From an uncultured Collinsella sp. (GTDB lineage Bacteria; Actinomycetota; Coriobacteriia; Coriobacteriales; Coriobacteriaceae), in assembly GCA_934646865.1 (NCBI GenBank), contig CAKUEU010000001.1, positions 1-64,000 of the forward strand: a stretch of 64,000 bases of DNA, read 5' to 3'. The stretch's first letter is position 1, and each line of letters begins with the position of its first letter. The notes under the pieces were generated by a model, which saw only the letters and a list, made by a program, of their open reading frames with translations, did no database searches and had not been told where the DNA came from. Shown here in pieces: positions 34,662-43,810 of the stretch. The position numbers were made by a program, and so were the translations under genes.

Positions 34662-35809
34662 TGGCTGAGGCTTTAGAGGTAACGCCCGCCGAGCTGGACG
34701 CGTTCGCGGACCGGCTCGGCGAGGTCGAGTCGTATCTCCATCTGGACGAAAAGCGCACGCGCGTGACCGAGCTCGAGGCCAAAAGTGTTGCCCCTGGCTT
34801 TTGGGATGACGCCGACGCCGCCCGTGCCACCATGGAGGAGATCGCGCGTACCAAGGAAGATATCGCTGCCGTGGACACCGCGCACGGCGAGCTTTCCGAT
34901 GCCCGCGCCGCGCTGGAGCTTGCCGAGGAGATGGGGGATGACCCCGACGCCGCCGCCCTTCGCGAGGAGGCTGCCGCTACGGCAGAACGCCTGGCCCGCG
35001 CTATCGACGAGCTCGAGCTTTCGAGCTGGTTTACTGGTGAGTTCGATCACAGCGATGCTATTGTGACCATCAAGCCCGGACAGGGTGGTCTGGAGGCCCA
35101 GGACTGGACCTTCATGCTCTTTAAGATGTACATGAAGTACTGCCAGCGTCGCGGCTGGAAGGTCACCATCAACGACTGTCCCGCGGCCGAGGTCATCGGC
35201 ATTGACCGTGCGACCTTTACCGTCGAGGGCAAGGATGCCTTTGGCATGCTGCGCGCCGAGGCCGGCGTCCACCGCTTGGTTCGCATTAGCCCCACCGACG
35301 ACAAGAAGCGCCGCCAGACCACGTTTGCCGGCGTCGAGGTCATCCCCGTGCTACCCGATGATATCGACATCGAGATCAGTCCCGATGACATCCGCGTGGA
35401 CGTGTACCACGCGAGCGGCCCGGGCGGCCAGGGCGTTAACACAACCGACTCCGCCGTGCGCGTGACGCATTTCCCCAGCGGCATTGTGGTCACCTGCCAA
35501 AACGAGCGCAGCCAGATCCAGAACAAGGCCGCGTGTATGCAGATCCTCAAGGCTCGCCTGTACGAGATTGAGCTCGAGAAGCGTGCTGAGGCGCTCGATG
35601 AGATCCGCGGACCCAAGACCACGATTGGTTTTGGCAACCAGATTCGCAGCTACGTACTCTACCCGTACCAGATGGTCAAGGACCTACGCACGGGCGTGGA
35701 GACCAGCAATGTCGAGGCCGTTCTTGACGATGGCGACCTGGACCCGTTTGTTATTGGCTACCATCGCTGGGCCACTGGCAATGCCGACGCGGAGACCCCA
35801 TCTGCATAA
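34661..35809 (+). CDS. prfB: Peptide chain release factor 2
   Basis: A 382-residue class I release factor. The peptidyl-hydrolysis loop GGQ is at residues 255-257. The tripeptide that reads the stop codon, SPF in RF2, here is SPT (residues 210-212, bases 35288-35296) in GVHRLVRISPTDD. The rest (DVYHASGPGGQGVNTTDSAVR, RAEAGVHR) is RF2-like, and gene order secA-prfB supports RF2. No programmed frameshift: the frame is continuous from ATG 34661 and there is no in-frame TGA near codon 25. TAA/TAG stops dominate the window. Confidence 0.92.
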   Translation: MAEALEVTPAELDAFADRLGEVESYLHLDEKRTRVTELEAKSVAPGFWDDADAARATMEEIARTKEDIAAVDTAHGELSDARAALELAEEMGDDPDAAALREEAAATAERLARAIDELELSSWFTGEFDHSDAIVTIKPGQGGLEAQDWTFMLFKMYMKYCQRRGWKVTINDCPAAEVIGIDRATFTVEGKDAFGMLRAEAGVHRLVRISPTDDKKRRQTTFAGVEVIPVLPDDIDIEISPDDIRVDVYHASGPGGQGVNTTDSAVRVTHFPSGIVVTCQNERSQIQNKAACMQILKARLYEIELEKRAEALDEIRGPKTTIGFGNQIRSYVLYPYQMVKDLRTGVETSNVEAVLDDGDLDPFVIGYHRWATGNADAETPSA

Positions 35810-35831
35810 ACCGCCCGTTTTATGTGGAAAT

Positions 35832-35896
35832 GGATAAAACCCTCCGAGCAGGGTGGTTTTGTATCCAAAGCAAACCCTGCGCAGGGGTGGTTTTTG
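35832..35896 (+). terminator. Two tandem near-identical terminator-like hairpins after prfB
   Basis: The first hairpin has AAAACC/GGTTTT (35836-35841, 35855-35860), extended by GGAT/ATCC; the second AAACCCTG ... GGTTTTTG (35872-35896). Their sequences are near copies. Both end in T-runs and would terminate secA-prfB. Confidence 0.6.
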
Positions 35897-35935
35897 TTCG
35901 GCGAATCGGTAGAATCGAATACAGCAAGAAGTTCG

Positions 35936-35963
35936 AAGCGCATCCGTTTGGGTGCGCTTTTTT
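35936..35963 (+). terminator. Third terminator just before the YitT-like gene
   Basis: AAGCGCATCC (35936-35945) pairs with GGGTGCGCTT (35950-35959) with one wobble, loop GTTT, then TTTT. It ends 12 nt before the next ATG, so it could also act as an attenuator for that gene. Confidence 0.6.
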
Positions 35964-35975
35964 GAGGGAGGTAGC

Positions 35976-36866
35976 ATGGCATATCGTCTGGACATCAAGC
36001 GCATTCTTTCGATGAACTTCTTTCACGACCTGCCCCAGATCATGTTGGGGTGTGCCTTGGCCGCCATCGCGACCGACCTGTTTTTGATTCCCAACGGTCT
36101 TGCCGCCGGTGGCGTTACGGGCCTTGCCACCATTATCCAGGCGGTCGGCGCGGCGCGAGGCGTGTCGCTTCCCGTCGGTATCCAGACCATCGTGATGAAT
36201 GCCTTGCTGTTGCTGGTCGTTATGCGCGAGGGCGGCATGTTCTACGTGGTGCAGACCGCGACGGGCTTTGTGCTGCTGGGCTTCTTTACCGATCTGTTCG
36301 CCCCGTTTGTAGCGCCTCTGGCACATGCAGACCTGATGCTTCCCGCTATGTGGGGCGGCATTATCACGGGCATCGGTTACGGCATGGTGTTGCGCGCCGG
36401 CGCCAACACCGGCGGCTCGGACACGATTGGCCAAATCATCTCGCGTAACACCTCGCTGCCGGTGGGCTCGACCGTCATGGCAATCGACGTTGCCGTATGT
36501 GCAGCATCGGCGCCGGTCTTCTCGCTCGAAAATGCTCTGTACGCAGGACTTTCGATGGTGATTAGCGGCTATGTGATCGATGCCGTGGTCGATGGCGGCA
36601 ACAAGCGTCGTATGGTACTCATCATCTCGGACAACTTCCCCGATATCGCGGCCGACATCATGTATGGTCTGGGACGCGGCTGCACCAAGTTTAGGGCGAC
36701 CGGCATGTACTCGGGTGCCGAGAAGCCGGTGATCATGGTCATTGTGAGCCGCCGCGAGCTCAATACGCTCAAGACGATCGTGCGCGAGCGCGATCCTCAT
36801 GCCATCGTGACGGTTGCCGACGTTACGGAAACCTTCGGTGAGGGCTTCAAGGACATTAACGCGTAG
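35976..36866 (+). CDS. YitT family membrane protein (DUF161/DUF2179)
   Basis: A 296-residue protein with five or so N-terminal membrane helices (first at residues 23-45; LFLIPNGLAAGGVTGLATII, GANTGGSDTIGQIISR are family blocks) and a C-terminal soluble DUF2179 domain (MVLIISDNFPDIAADIM, RGCTKFRATGMYSG). The function of the family is not known; roles in spore germination or transport have been suggested for relatives. GAGGGAGGT lies before ATG 35976. The gene stands alone, behind three terminator-like hairpins. Confidence 0.85.
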   Translation: MAYRLDIKRILSMNFFHDLPQIMLGCALAAIATDLFLIPNGLAAGGVTGLATIIQAVGAARGVSLPVGIQTIVMNALLLLVVMREGGMFYVVQTATGFVLLGFFTDLFAPFVAPLAHADLMLPAMWGGIITGIGYGMVLRAGANTGGSDTIGQIISRNTSLPVGSTVMAIDVAVCAASAPVFSLENALYAGLSMVISGYVIDAVVDGGNKRRMVLIISDNFPDIAADIMYGLGRGCTKFRATGMYSGAEKPVIMVIVSRRELNTLKTIVRERDPHAIVTVADVTETFGEGFKDINA

Positions 36867-37073
36867 GGCCGACCGCGTCCCATCCAAAAGACGTTCACAT
36901 TGATAAACCGTTTCATCAGCGGTTCTGCCTGCTCAATTGTTCAAATAATGATAAAAACTCTGGTAAAGCCATCAGTTTCCAGCATAATGAAGGACGTACG
37001 TGCATCGCGGCTGGGTTGGGACGACCTTCTGTGCCGTGCGCATCTTGTCTAAAGAGGATGAAAGGAAGGCACA

Positions 37074-37904
37074 ATGAGCGACGAAGAGCTCAAAAAGGTT
37101 GCCAACGAGGTAAGGAAGGGCATCGTCACCGGCGTGCACGCTGCCAAGTCCGGCCATCCGGGCGGTTCGCTCGGCGCTGCCGACATCATGACCTATCTGT
37201 ACTTTGAGGAAATGAACGTCGACCCGGCCGATCCCCGCAAGGCCGACCGCGATCGCTTTGTGCTTTCCAAGGGCCACTGTGCTCCTGGTCTGTACGCTGT
37301 GCTCGCCGAGCGCGGGTTCTTCCCCAAGGAGGATCTTGAGACGCTGCGCCACATCGGCAGCCACCTGCAGGGCCATCCCAACATGAACGACACTCCGGGC
37401 GTTGACATGTCCACCGGTTCGCTCGGCCAGGGCATCTCCGCCGCCGTGGGCATGGCCGTTGCCGCCAAGCACTGGGGCGATACTTACCGCACCTACGCCC
37501 TGCTGGGCGATGGCGAGAGCGAGGAGGGCCAGGTCTGGGAGGCCGCCATGTTTGCCGGCAACCAGCAGCTCGACAACCTCTGCGTGATCGTCGACCACAA
37601 CGGCCTGCAGATCGACGGTCCCGTCGAGGAAGTCAACGACCCCATGCCGCTCGCCGACAAGTTCCGCGCCTTTAAGTTCCACGTGGTGGAGCTCGCCGAC
37701 GGCAACGATTTCGACCAGATTCGCGCTGCCTTTGCCGAGGCTCGCGCCACTAAGGGGCAGCCGACTGCCATTATCGCGGAGACCACAAAGGGCAAGGGCG
37801 TCTCCTTTATGGAGAACCAGGTTGGTTGGCACGGCAAGGCCCCCAACGATGAACAGTTTGAGCAGGCCATGGCAGAGCTCACGGCCGCCGGAGAGGAGCT
37901 CTAG
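37074..37904 (+). CDS. Transketolase, N-terminal subunit
   Basis: A 276-residue subunit corresponding to the thiamine-diphosphate-binding half of transketolase: HAAKSGHPGGSLGAADI at residues 22-38, GHCAPGLYAVLAERG, STGSLGQGIS and the ThDP motif LLGDGESEEGQVWEAAMFAGN-type block (residues 143-163; GDGE then N). With its partner it moves two-carbon units between sugar phosphates. GAAAGGAAGG precedes the ATG. The split arrangement is usual in many anaerobes. The next gene starts 2 bases after its stop. Confidence 0.93.
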   Translation: MSDEELKKVANEVRKGIVTGVHAAKSGHPGGSLGAADIMTYLYFEEMNVDPADPRKADRDRFVLSKGHCAPGLYAVLAERGFFPKEDLETLRHIGSHLQGHPNMNDTPGVDMSTGSLGQGISAAVGMAVAAKHWGDTYRTYALLGDGESEEGQVWEAAMFAGNQQLDNLCVIVDHNGLQIDGPVEEVNDPMPLADKFRAFKFHVVELADGNDFDQIRAAFAEARATKGQPTAIIAETTKGKGVSFMENQVGWHGKAPNDEQFEQAMAELTAAGEEL

Positions 37905-37905
37905 G

Positions 37906-38847
37906 ATGGCAGACGTCAAGAAAATCGCCACGCGCGTAAGCTACGGCGAGGCCCTCGTCGAGCTCGCCAACGAGCACGATGACTTTGTGGTCCTCGACGC
38001 CGACCTGGCCGCCGCCACGCAGACCGGCAAGTTTAAGGCCGCCTGCCCCGATCGCTTCTTCGATGTGGGTATCGCCGAGAGCAACCTGATGGGTGTTGCC
38101 GCTGGTATCGCAACCACCGGTCGCGTTGCCTTCGCGAGCACCTTTGCCATGTTCGCTGCCGGCCGCGCCTTTGAGCAGGTCCGTAACTCCATCGGCTACC
38201 CGCACCTCAACGTTAAGATCGGTGCCACGCACGCCGGTATCTCGGTGGGCGAGGATGGCGCCACGCACCAGTGCTGCGAGGATATCGCCCTCATGCGCGT
38301 CATCCCCGGCATGACTGTGATCGTTCCTGCCGACGACATCGAGGCCCGCGCCGTGACGCGCGCCGCCTACGAGTGCGACGGCCCCGTGTACATGCGCTTC
38401 GCCCGCTTGGCCTCGCCGGTTATCAACGACCCCGAGACCTATAAGTTCGAGTTGGGTAAGGGCATTGTCATGCGCGAGGGCGCCGATGTGACCATCATCG
38501 CCTGCGGCCTGATGGTCGGCGAGGCTCTCGAGGCCGCCGAGCAGCTCGCTGCCGAGGGCATCGACGCCGAGGTCATCAACATGCACACCATCAAGCCCAT
38601 CGATGCCGACCTGATCGTCAAGAGCGCCACCAAGACCGGCCACGTCGTGACCGTCGAGGAGCACTCTATGATCGGTGGCCTGGGCAGCGCCGTTGCCGAC
38701 GTCCTGTGCGAGCAGTGCCCGACGCCGCTCAAGAAGATCGGCGTCAACGACACCTTCGGTGAGTCTGGCCCGGGTGCCGAGCTCTTGCACAAGTATGGCC
38801 TGGACGCCGCCAACATCGTGGCGACCACCAAGGAGTTCTTGGCATAA
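37906..38847 (+). CDS. Transketolase, C-terminal subunit
   Basis: A 313-residue subunit with the pyrimidine-binding domain (DLAAATQTGKF, FFDVGIAESNLMGVAAGIA with the catalytic Glu) and the C-terminal domain (HVVTVEEHSMIGGLGSAVAD). ATG 37906 lies 1 nt after the stop of the N-terminal subunit and is preceded by GAGAGGAG. The two probably form a heterotetramer serving the non-oxidative pentose phosphate pathway. A terminator follows. Confidence 0.93.
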   Translation: MADVKKIATRVSYGEALVELANEHDDFVVLDADLAAATQTGKFKAACPDRFFDVGIAESNLMGVAAGIATTGRVAFASTFAMFAAGRAFEQVRNSIGYPHLNVKIGATHAGISVGEDGATHQCCEDIALMRVIPGMTVIVPADDIEARAVTRAAYECDGPVYMRFARLASPVINDPETYKFELGKGIVMREGADVTIIACGLMVGEALEAAEQLAAEGIDAEVINMHTIKPIDADLIVKSATKTGHVVTVEEHSMIGGLGSAVADVLCEQCPTPLKKIGVNDTFGESGPGAELLHKYGLDAANIVATTKEFLA

Positions 38848-38895
38848 GGCAAGACGAGGCAAAGCATCGCTTCGACAACCGCAAACAAGCCAGAA

Positions 38896-38930
38896 CAGGG
38901 GCGTCCCCAAAGAGGGCGCCCCTGTTTTTT
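38896..38930 (+). terminator. Intrinsic terminator of the transketolase operon
   Basis: CAGGGGCG (38896-38903) pairs with CGCCCCTG (38917-38924), with additional TCCC/GGG pairs inside, followed by TTTTTT. Confidence 0.88.
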
Positions 38931-39070
38931 CGGCAACAAACAAATCAGGCCCGCACCAAGCAAGGGCTTCCTCCGGGGAGCGGGCTCATATCAGCAAAGT
39001 GCAACTCAGCCCTCCCAACTTTGTACATGCAGCACCCCAAGAAAAACGCGGCGACTCCTTAGTAGCCGCA

Positions 39071-39193
39071 GGCCGCGCGCAGGGTTACCTCCCAAATCTT
39101 TCCGCAGGACGGAGGAGCCCCCGCCGCACGTAGTGCGCAGCGGGGGCTCCGACATGTCCGAGGACGATTTGGGAGGCAACCCTGCGCGCGGCC
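39071..39193. repeat. 123-nt nested palindrome between transketolase and ftsE
   Basis: The outer arms 39071-39098 and 39166-39193 are 28 nt long and match in 27 positions. A second stem GGAGCCCCCGC/GCGGGGGCTCC (39114-39124, 39140-39150) and a third CGCAC/GTGCG (39125-39129, 39133-39137) lie inside. No open frame. The rest of the 450-nt gap (38931-39070, 39194-39295) shows no gene. Confidence 0.85.
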
Positions 39194-39295
39194 GGTGAGA
39201 CCAAACCCCGCCATGCTTCTTATGTGCAGTAAAGCTAATGCTGCTAAAATATAAAGCGCTCATGTAGTTTAAACGCACGACGATAAGGAGCACCA

Positions 39296-40516
39296 GTGGG
39301 TAACCACTTCCGTACCTCCGGTGCGGGCGATGATGCCCCCAAGACGCAGACAGGCGTCCAGGGCAGTCGTTTCGCCACTCCGGATTCAGAGGGCCAGCCT
39401 GTTGCTCAGGCCCCCGCTCAGCCGGCAGATCAGGCACAGCCGGCATCCGATCCCTTTGCCTACAATCCCATCAGCGATGTTGCGCTTTCCGGCACGGCGG
39501 GTTTTGAGCCCGTTCAGGCTGTGACCGCTCGCGTGGAGCAGCCTCAGGCTGGCGCCGCCGCGCCGCAGCCTAGCATGGCCGGCATTCCCGACCCCATGGC
39601 TCCTGCGACACCGGCTCCTCAGCCTGCGCAGTCTGGCCTCTTTGCCGCTATTCCCGATCCCACGCAGCCTGCTGCCCCGGTGGTCGAGAGCGATCAGGCA
39701 GCCGAGGTCGCAAGCCTCGATAACGCGCTCAACAACCCCGATTTTACGTCGGTGTTTGCGCCCATCGATCCGCAGGCCAGCCGCAAGAAGATGGCCAAGC
39801 AGGCCGGTGTCGAGCCCGTCATCCTTATGGAGCATGTCACCAAGATCTATCCGGCACAGCCCAACAAGCCCGCACTCGACGACATCAACATCGAGATCTA
39901 TCCGGGCGAGTTCGTCTTTCTGGTCGGTCACTCCGGCTCGGGTAAGACCACGCTGCTGTCGACGCTCAACCGCGACGTCAAGCCGACGAGCGGTCGCATC
40001 CTGGTTGCCGGTCAGGACCTCATGAAGATCAAGAACCGCAAGGTCCCGTTCCTGCGCCGCCAGATTGGCGCCGTGTTCCAGGACTTTAAGCTTCTGCCGC
40101 AAAAAACCGCCTACGAAAACGTGGCGTTTGCCCTGCAGTGCATCGGCAAGCCCAAGGGCGTCATTCGCAGCCAGGTGCCCGAGGTGCTGCGTCTGGTCGG
40201 TCTGGCCGATCAGATGGACTCGCTGCCCGACCAGCTTTCCGGTGGCGAGCAGCAGCGCGTTGCCGTCGCCCGCGCTATGGTCAACCGTCCGCCGCTGCTG
40301 ATCTGCGACGAGCCCACGGGTAACCTCGACCCGGCGATCTCGCTGGGCATCATGAAGCTGCTCGAGCGTATTAACCGCACCGGCACCACCGTGATCGTCG
40401 CCACGCATGACCGCGAGATGGTCGATAGCATGCACCGTCGCGTGATCGCCCTCGAGGGCGGCCACGTTATCCGCGACCAGGAGAGGGGAGGTTACGGCAA
40501 CTATGGCACCAACTAA
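39296..40516 (+). CDS. ftsE: Cell division ATP-binding protein FtsE with long N-terminal extension
   Basis: A 406-residue protein. Residues 174-406 are a normal FtsE ATPase: Walker A GHSGSGKTT (211-219), signature LSGGEQQRVAVARA, Walker B LLICDEPTGNLDP. Residues 1-173 are an extra Pro/Ala/Gln-rich, probably unfolded cytoplasmic region; FtsE usually has about 230 residues. GTG 39296 follows ATAAGGAG by 5 nt, while no ribosome binding site is seen near residue 170, so the extension is likely translated. With FtsX it controls peptidoglycan hydrolases at the septum. ftsX overlaps by 14 nt. Confidence 0.92.
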   Translation: MGNHFRTSGAGDDAPKTQTGVQGSRFATPDSEGQPVAQAPAQPADQAQPASDPFAYNPISDVALSGTAGFEPVQAVTARVEQPQAGAAAPQPSMAGIPDPMAPATPAPQPAQSGLFAAIPDPTQPAAPVVESDQAAEVASLDNALNNPDFTSVFAPIDPQASRKKMAKQAGVEPVILMEHVTKIYPAQPNKPALDDINIEIYPGEFVFLVGHSGSGKTTLLSTLNRDVKPTSGRILVAGQDLMKIKNRKVPFLRRQIGAVFQDFKLLPQKTAYENVAFALQCIGKPKGVIRSQVPEVLRLVGLADQMDSLPDQLSGGEQQRVAVARAMVNRPPLLICDEPTGNLDPAISLGIMKLLERINRTGTTVIVATHDREMVDSMHRRVIALEGGHVIRDQERGGYGNYGTN

Positions 40517-41423
40517 CGTGGGCTACTCCTTCAAAGAGGCAATCAGCCACTTCTTCCGTAACTGGACTACCTCGCTCGGCGCCGTCATCACGATCTTCCT
40601 TTCGCTGTTTATCATCGGCCTGTTCATCATGGGCTCCGCGATGCTGAACTCCGTGATCGGCACCGTCGAGGATCAGGTTGTCATCAACGCGTTCATTAGT
40701 GATGACGCCGATCAGGCCGATGTTCAGGCTTTTGAGGCCGAGCTTAAGACGTGGAATAACGTCAAGTCCGTGACCTATAAGGACAAGGACGACGCGCTGG
40801 CCGAGTATACGAGCAAGATGTCGGGCAACGCCGACGCCACCATGAGCGCGCTCGATGGCCAGAATCCGCTGCCCGCCTCCTTCGCCATTGAGATGGATGA
40901 CCCGTCTCAGGTCGAGAGCACGGCAAAGAAGCTCAAGAAGAACGCCGATTTCCAGAAGATCGCGGATGACGGCGACGTCAACGCGAGCGTGCTGTACGGC
41001 CAGGAGGAAGTGAGCCGCCTGTTCCAGGTGACCAACTACATCCGCATCGCCGCCGTGGTGCTCGTTGGCCTTCTGACCTTTATCGCATTCATCTTCATCA
41101 ACAACACGATTCGCCTTTCCATCACGGCGCGTCGTCGTGAGATTGCGATTATGCGTCTGGTCGGCGCCAGCAACGGCTTCATTCGCGGCCCGTTTATCAC
41201 CGAGGGCGTACTGCAGGCCATTTTGGGCTCGCTGCTTTCCATCGGCGTTCTGGAGCTGCTGCGCAATCTGATGATTCCGCGTCTGCAGGAGAGCATCGGC
41301 TGGATGTCGTTTGCCCTGCCGATGCAGTACTACCTGGTGACCTATGCTGCGCTGATTCTGGTCGGCGTGATTATCGGTCTCTTTGGTTCTGCCATCGCCA
41401 TGCGCCGCTACCTGCGCGTGTAG
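40503..41423 (+). CDS. ftsX: Cell division permease-like protein FtsX
   Basis: A 306-residue protein with a short N-terminal cytoplasmic part, one membrane helix (about residues 26-48), a large extracellular domain (to about 175) and three more helices, ending AMRRYLRV. The block TARRREIAIMRLVGASNGFIRGPF is the FtsX signature. It overlaps ftsE by 14 nt; GAGAGGGGAGG lies upstream in ftsE. It passes the ATPase signal to cell-wall hydrolases outside. Confidence 0.94.
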   Translation: MAPTNVGYSFKEAISHFFRNWTTSLGAVITIFLSLFIIGLFIMGSAMLNSVIGTVEDQVVINAFISDDADQADVQAFEAELKTWNNVKSVTYKDKDDALAEYTSKMSGNADATMSALDGQNPLPASFAIEMDDPSQVESTAKKLKKNADFQKIADDGDVNASVLYGQEEVSRLFQVTNYIRIAAVVLVGLLTFIAFIFINNTIRLSITARRREIAIMRLVGASNGFIRGPFITEGVLQAILGSLLSIGVLELLRNLMIPRLQESIGWMSFALPMQYYLVTYAALILVGVIIGLFGSAIAMRRYLRV

Positions 41424-41447
41424 GCATGCCTGGAATTCATCCCTTCC

Positions 41448-41482
41448 AACGGGTCGTCTCTTATGGGGCGGCCCGTTTTTTG
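41448..41482 (+). terminator. Intrinsic terminator of ftsEX
   Basis: A 13-bp stem with three wobble pairs (41448-41460, 41465-41477) and loop TTAT is followed by a T-run. Confidence 0.85.
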
Positions 41483-41558
41483 ATCCCAAGGGAACGGCAG
41501 GAAAGCGAATCATTTGGGTAGACTCTTTGGAGTTCGTCATCGATAGCAAGGAGGCGCC

Positions 41559-43694
41559 ATGGGGCGCAATAACAAGCATAAGCGCGGTGCCCGCAACAAG
41601 CGTGGACCGGTGCGCAGCGAGCGCCGCCCGAGTCTGACCGGACGCGTGCAGCTCCATGAGCACAGCGCCTATGTCATAACCGAGAACGGCGACTACAAAG
41701 TCATGGGTCGCGGTAAGCGCGAGATCATGGATGGCGATACCGTCGCCGTGAGCATTAAGAACAGCCCGCACGGTGAGCGTCGTGCCGTGATCGAGGGGGT
41801 CGTCGAGCGCGCCGCCATCAGTGTGGTGGGGACGTACCAGACCGCCGGTCCGCTCGGCGTGATCGAGCCGCTCGATTCGCGCCTCAAGGCCGATTTCTTC
41901 ATTTTGCCCGAGGACACCTCGGCCGAGCGCCTGGGCGTTCATCCCGGTGACGCTGTGGTCGCACGCATTCTGACCTACCCGACGCGTTTGGAATCGGGTA
42001 CGGTGACGATTGAGCGCCGCATTGGCGGCGATGACGCGCCCGACTTGGGCGTTCAATACGTAATGGCGCGTTATGGCTATACCGATAGCTATCCCGAGGC
42101 GGCGCTGGTCGAGGCCGAGGGGCTTTCGCTCGATGTGACCGCGGCACTCAAAGATCCGCTCCGGCGCGATCTGCGCGACCGTTTTGTCATCACGATCGAC
42201 CCGGTCGACGCGCGCGACTTTGACGATGCCATCTCGCTGGAGCGCACGCCCGATGGCGGTTACAAGTTGGGCGTCCACATCGCCGACGTTTCACACTACG
42301 TGGCCTGGGACGGGCATATCGATCTTGAGGCGCGCCATCGCACAACATCGGTGTATCTGGCCGATCGCGTGCTGCCTATGCTGCCCGAGCGCTTGTCGAA
42401 CGACCTGTGCTCGCTTCGTCCCGACGAGGACCGTCTGGCGTTTACCGTCGATATCGAGCTCGATGCGCAGGGCCACGTTCGCCACTACGATCCCTATCCC
42501 AGCGTGATTCGCTCGCGCGTGCGCATGGACTACGATGGCGCCGAGGCGCTGCTGGTGCGTGCCGGCGCGGTGAAGTATGGGGTGCTTGAGGGTGCCGCCG
42601 AGGATGTTGCGGCTGTAGAGACTTCGCGTGAGGAAGCGCTCGATCGCGGGCTTGCGTGCGAGGAAACCGCCCGCGGCTATAACGTCGAGCTGGGTGATTT
42701 TCTCGTCGCCGCCAACGAACTCGCCGAGCTTCGCCGCCACATTCGTCGCGCGCGCGGTTCGGTCGACTTCGATACGGCCGAGATTCGCGCCCTGTTGGAC
42801 GAGGACGGTGTGCCCGTGCAGATTGTGGCGCGCGAGCGCTCGTGTGCCACGTCGCTGATCGAGGAGGCTATGCTGCTCGCCAACGAGTGCGTTGCAGAGT
42901 GGCTGGCAGACCGTGATATCGAGGCCTGCTATCGCGTGCATGAGGATCCGAGCCCCGATAGCCTGCACGGTGCCGCCGTTGCGCTGGCGCAGCTGGGCAT
43001 CATCGACGATCGCCGTGCTGCCGGTATTGCCCTGGGGAGTCCCGATGAGCTGCAGGCTGCAGTTGATGCTGCCGCCGGTACGGCAAACGCACCGCTCGTC
43101 AACACGCTGCTTCTGCGCAGCATGCAGCGTGCGCTGTACAAGCCGCGCAACGAGGGCCACTTTGCGCTCGCCGCGTCGTGCTACTGTCACTTTACGAGTC
43201 CCATCCGTCGCTATCCCGATCTGGTGGTGCACCGCGTGCTCAAACTGCAGTTGGCCTACGAGCAGCTGGGCGGCAAGGACGCCCTGGTCCGCACGCCGCG
43301 TCTGATCGGTAAGGGGCGCGAGTCGCTGCCGCGCATTCTGCCGCAGATCTGTCGTGCCTGCAGTGATGCCGAGCGTGCGGCCGACGCCGCCAGCCATGCG
43401 ACGCAAAAGATCAAGATCGCCCAGTACTACGAGGATCGTCTGGGCGAGCGCTATACCGGAACCATCTCGTGGGTCAGCAGCATGGGTCTTTTTGTTCGCT
43501 TGGATCTGACGCAGGTTGAGGGCCTGGTCTCGATCAAGAGCCTGGGCAACGAGTGGTTCGAGTTCGACGAGGACGCGCTTACGCTGACGGGCGCCGACAC
43601 GGGGACTCGTTATGAGCTGGGCCAGCGCGTGATTATCGAGGTCTCGCGCGTCAATACCACGCGCGGACACTTGGATTTTAAGCTTATCCATTAG
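41559..43694 (+). CDS. rnr: Ribonuclease R
   Basis: A 711-residue 3'-5' exoribonuclease of the RNB family. Cold-shock-like domains come first, then the catalytic core (DPVDARDFDDAISL with the metal-binding aspartates, HIADVSHYV, FTSPIRRYPDLVVHR), and a C-terminal S1 domain (YTGTISWVSSMGLFVRLD). The basic N-terminus (RNNKHKRGARNKRG) may bind RNA. AAGGAGG precedes ATG 41559. In many Gram-positives smpB follows directly; here smpB is 8 kb away, and the recombinase locus lies just downstream. Confidence 0.94.
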   Translation: MGRNNKHKRGARNKRGPVRSERRPSLTGRVQLHEHSAYVITENGDYKVMGRGKREIMDGDTVAVSIKNSPHGERRAVIEGVVERAAISVVGTYQTAGPLGVIEPLDSRLKADFFILPEDTSAERLGVHPGDAVVARILTYPTRLESGTVTIERRIGGDDAPDLGVQYVMARYGYTDSYPEAALVEAEGLSLDVTAALKDPLRRDLRDRFVITIDPVDARDFDDAISLERTPDGGYKLGVHIADVSHYVAWDGHIDLEARHRTTSVYLADRVLPMLPERLSNDLCSLRPDEDRLAFTVDIELDAQGHVRHYDPYPSVIRSRVRMDYDGAEALLVRAGAVKYGVLEGAAEDVAAVETSREEALDRGLACEETARGYNVELGDFLVAANELAELRRHIRRARGSVDFDTAEIRALLDEDGVPVQIVARERSCATSLIEEAMLLANECVAEWLADRDIEACYRVHEDPSPDSLHGAAVALAQLGIIDDRRAAGIALGSPDELQAAVDAAAGTANAPLVNTLLLRSMQRALYKPRNEGHFALAASCYCHFTSPIRRYPDLVVHRVLKLQLAYEQLGGKDALVRTPRLIGKGRESLPRILPQICRACSDAERAADAASHATQKIKIAQYYEDRLGERYTGTISWVSSMGLFVRLDLTQVEGLVSIKSLGNEWFEFDEDALTLTGADTGTRYELGQRVIIEVSRVNTTRGHLDFKLIH

Positions 43695-43810
43695 CCAAAT
43701 CCCGACCGTGCGGGAGTGGGGGGCGGTCTTTCGGGGCCGCCCTCGCATTTGAATGATGGCCGCGTCACCGCCTGCTCGGCCGCCCGCTTACCTGCTATTG
43801 GAGAGGTAAA

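Noticed and set aside
34661-34760. Programmed frameshift in prfB
   Set aside because: The frame is open from the ATG through the whole gene with no in-frame TGA and no CTT-TGA-type slip site, so this gene lacks the classical autoregulation.
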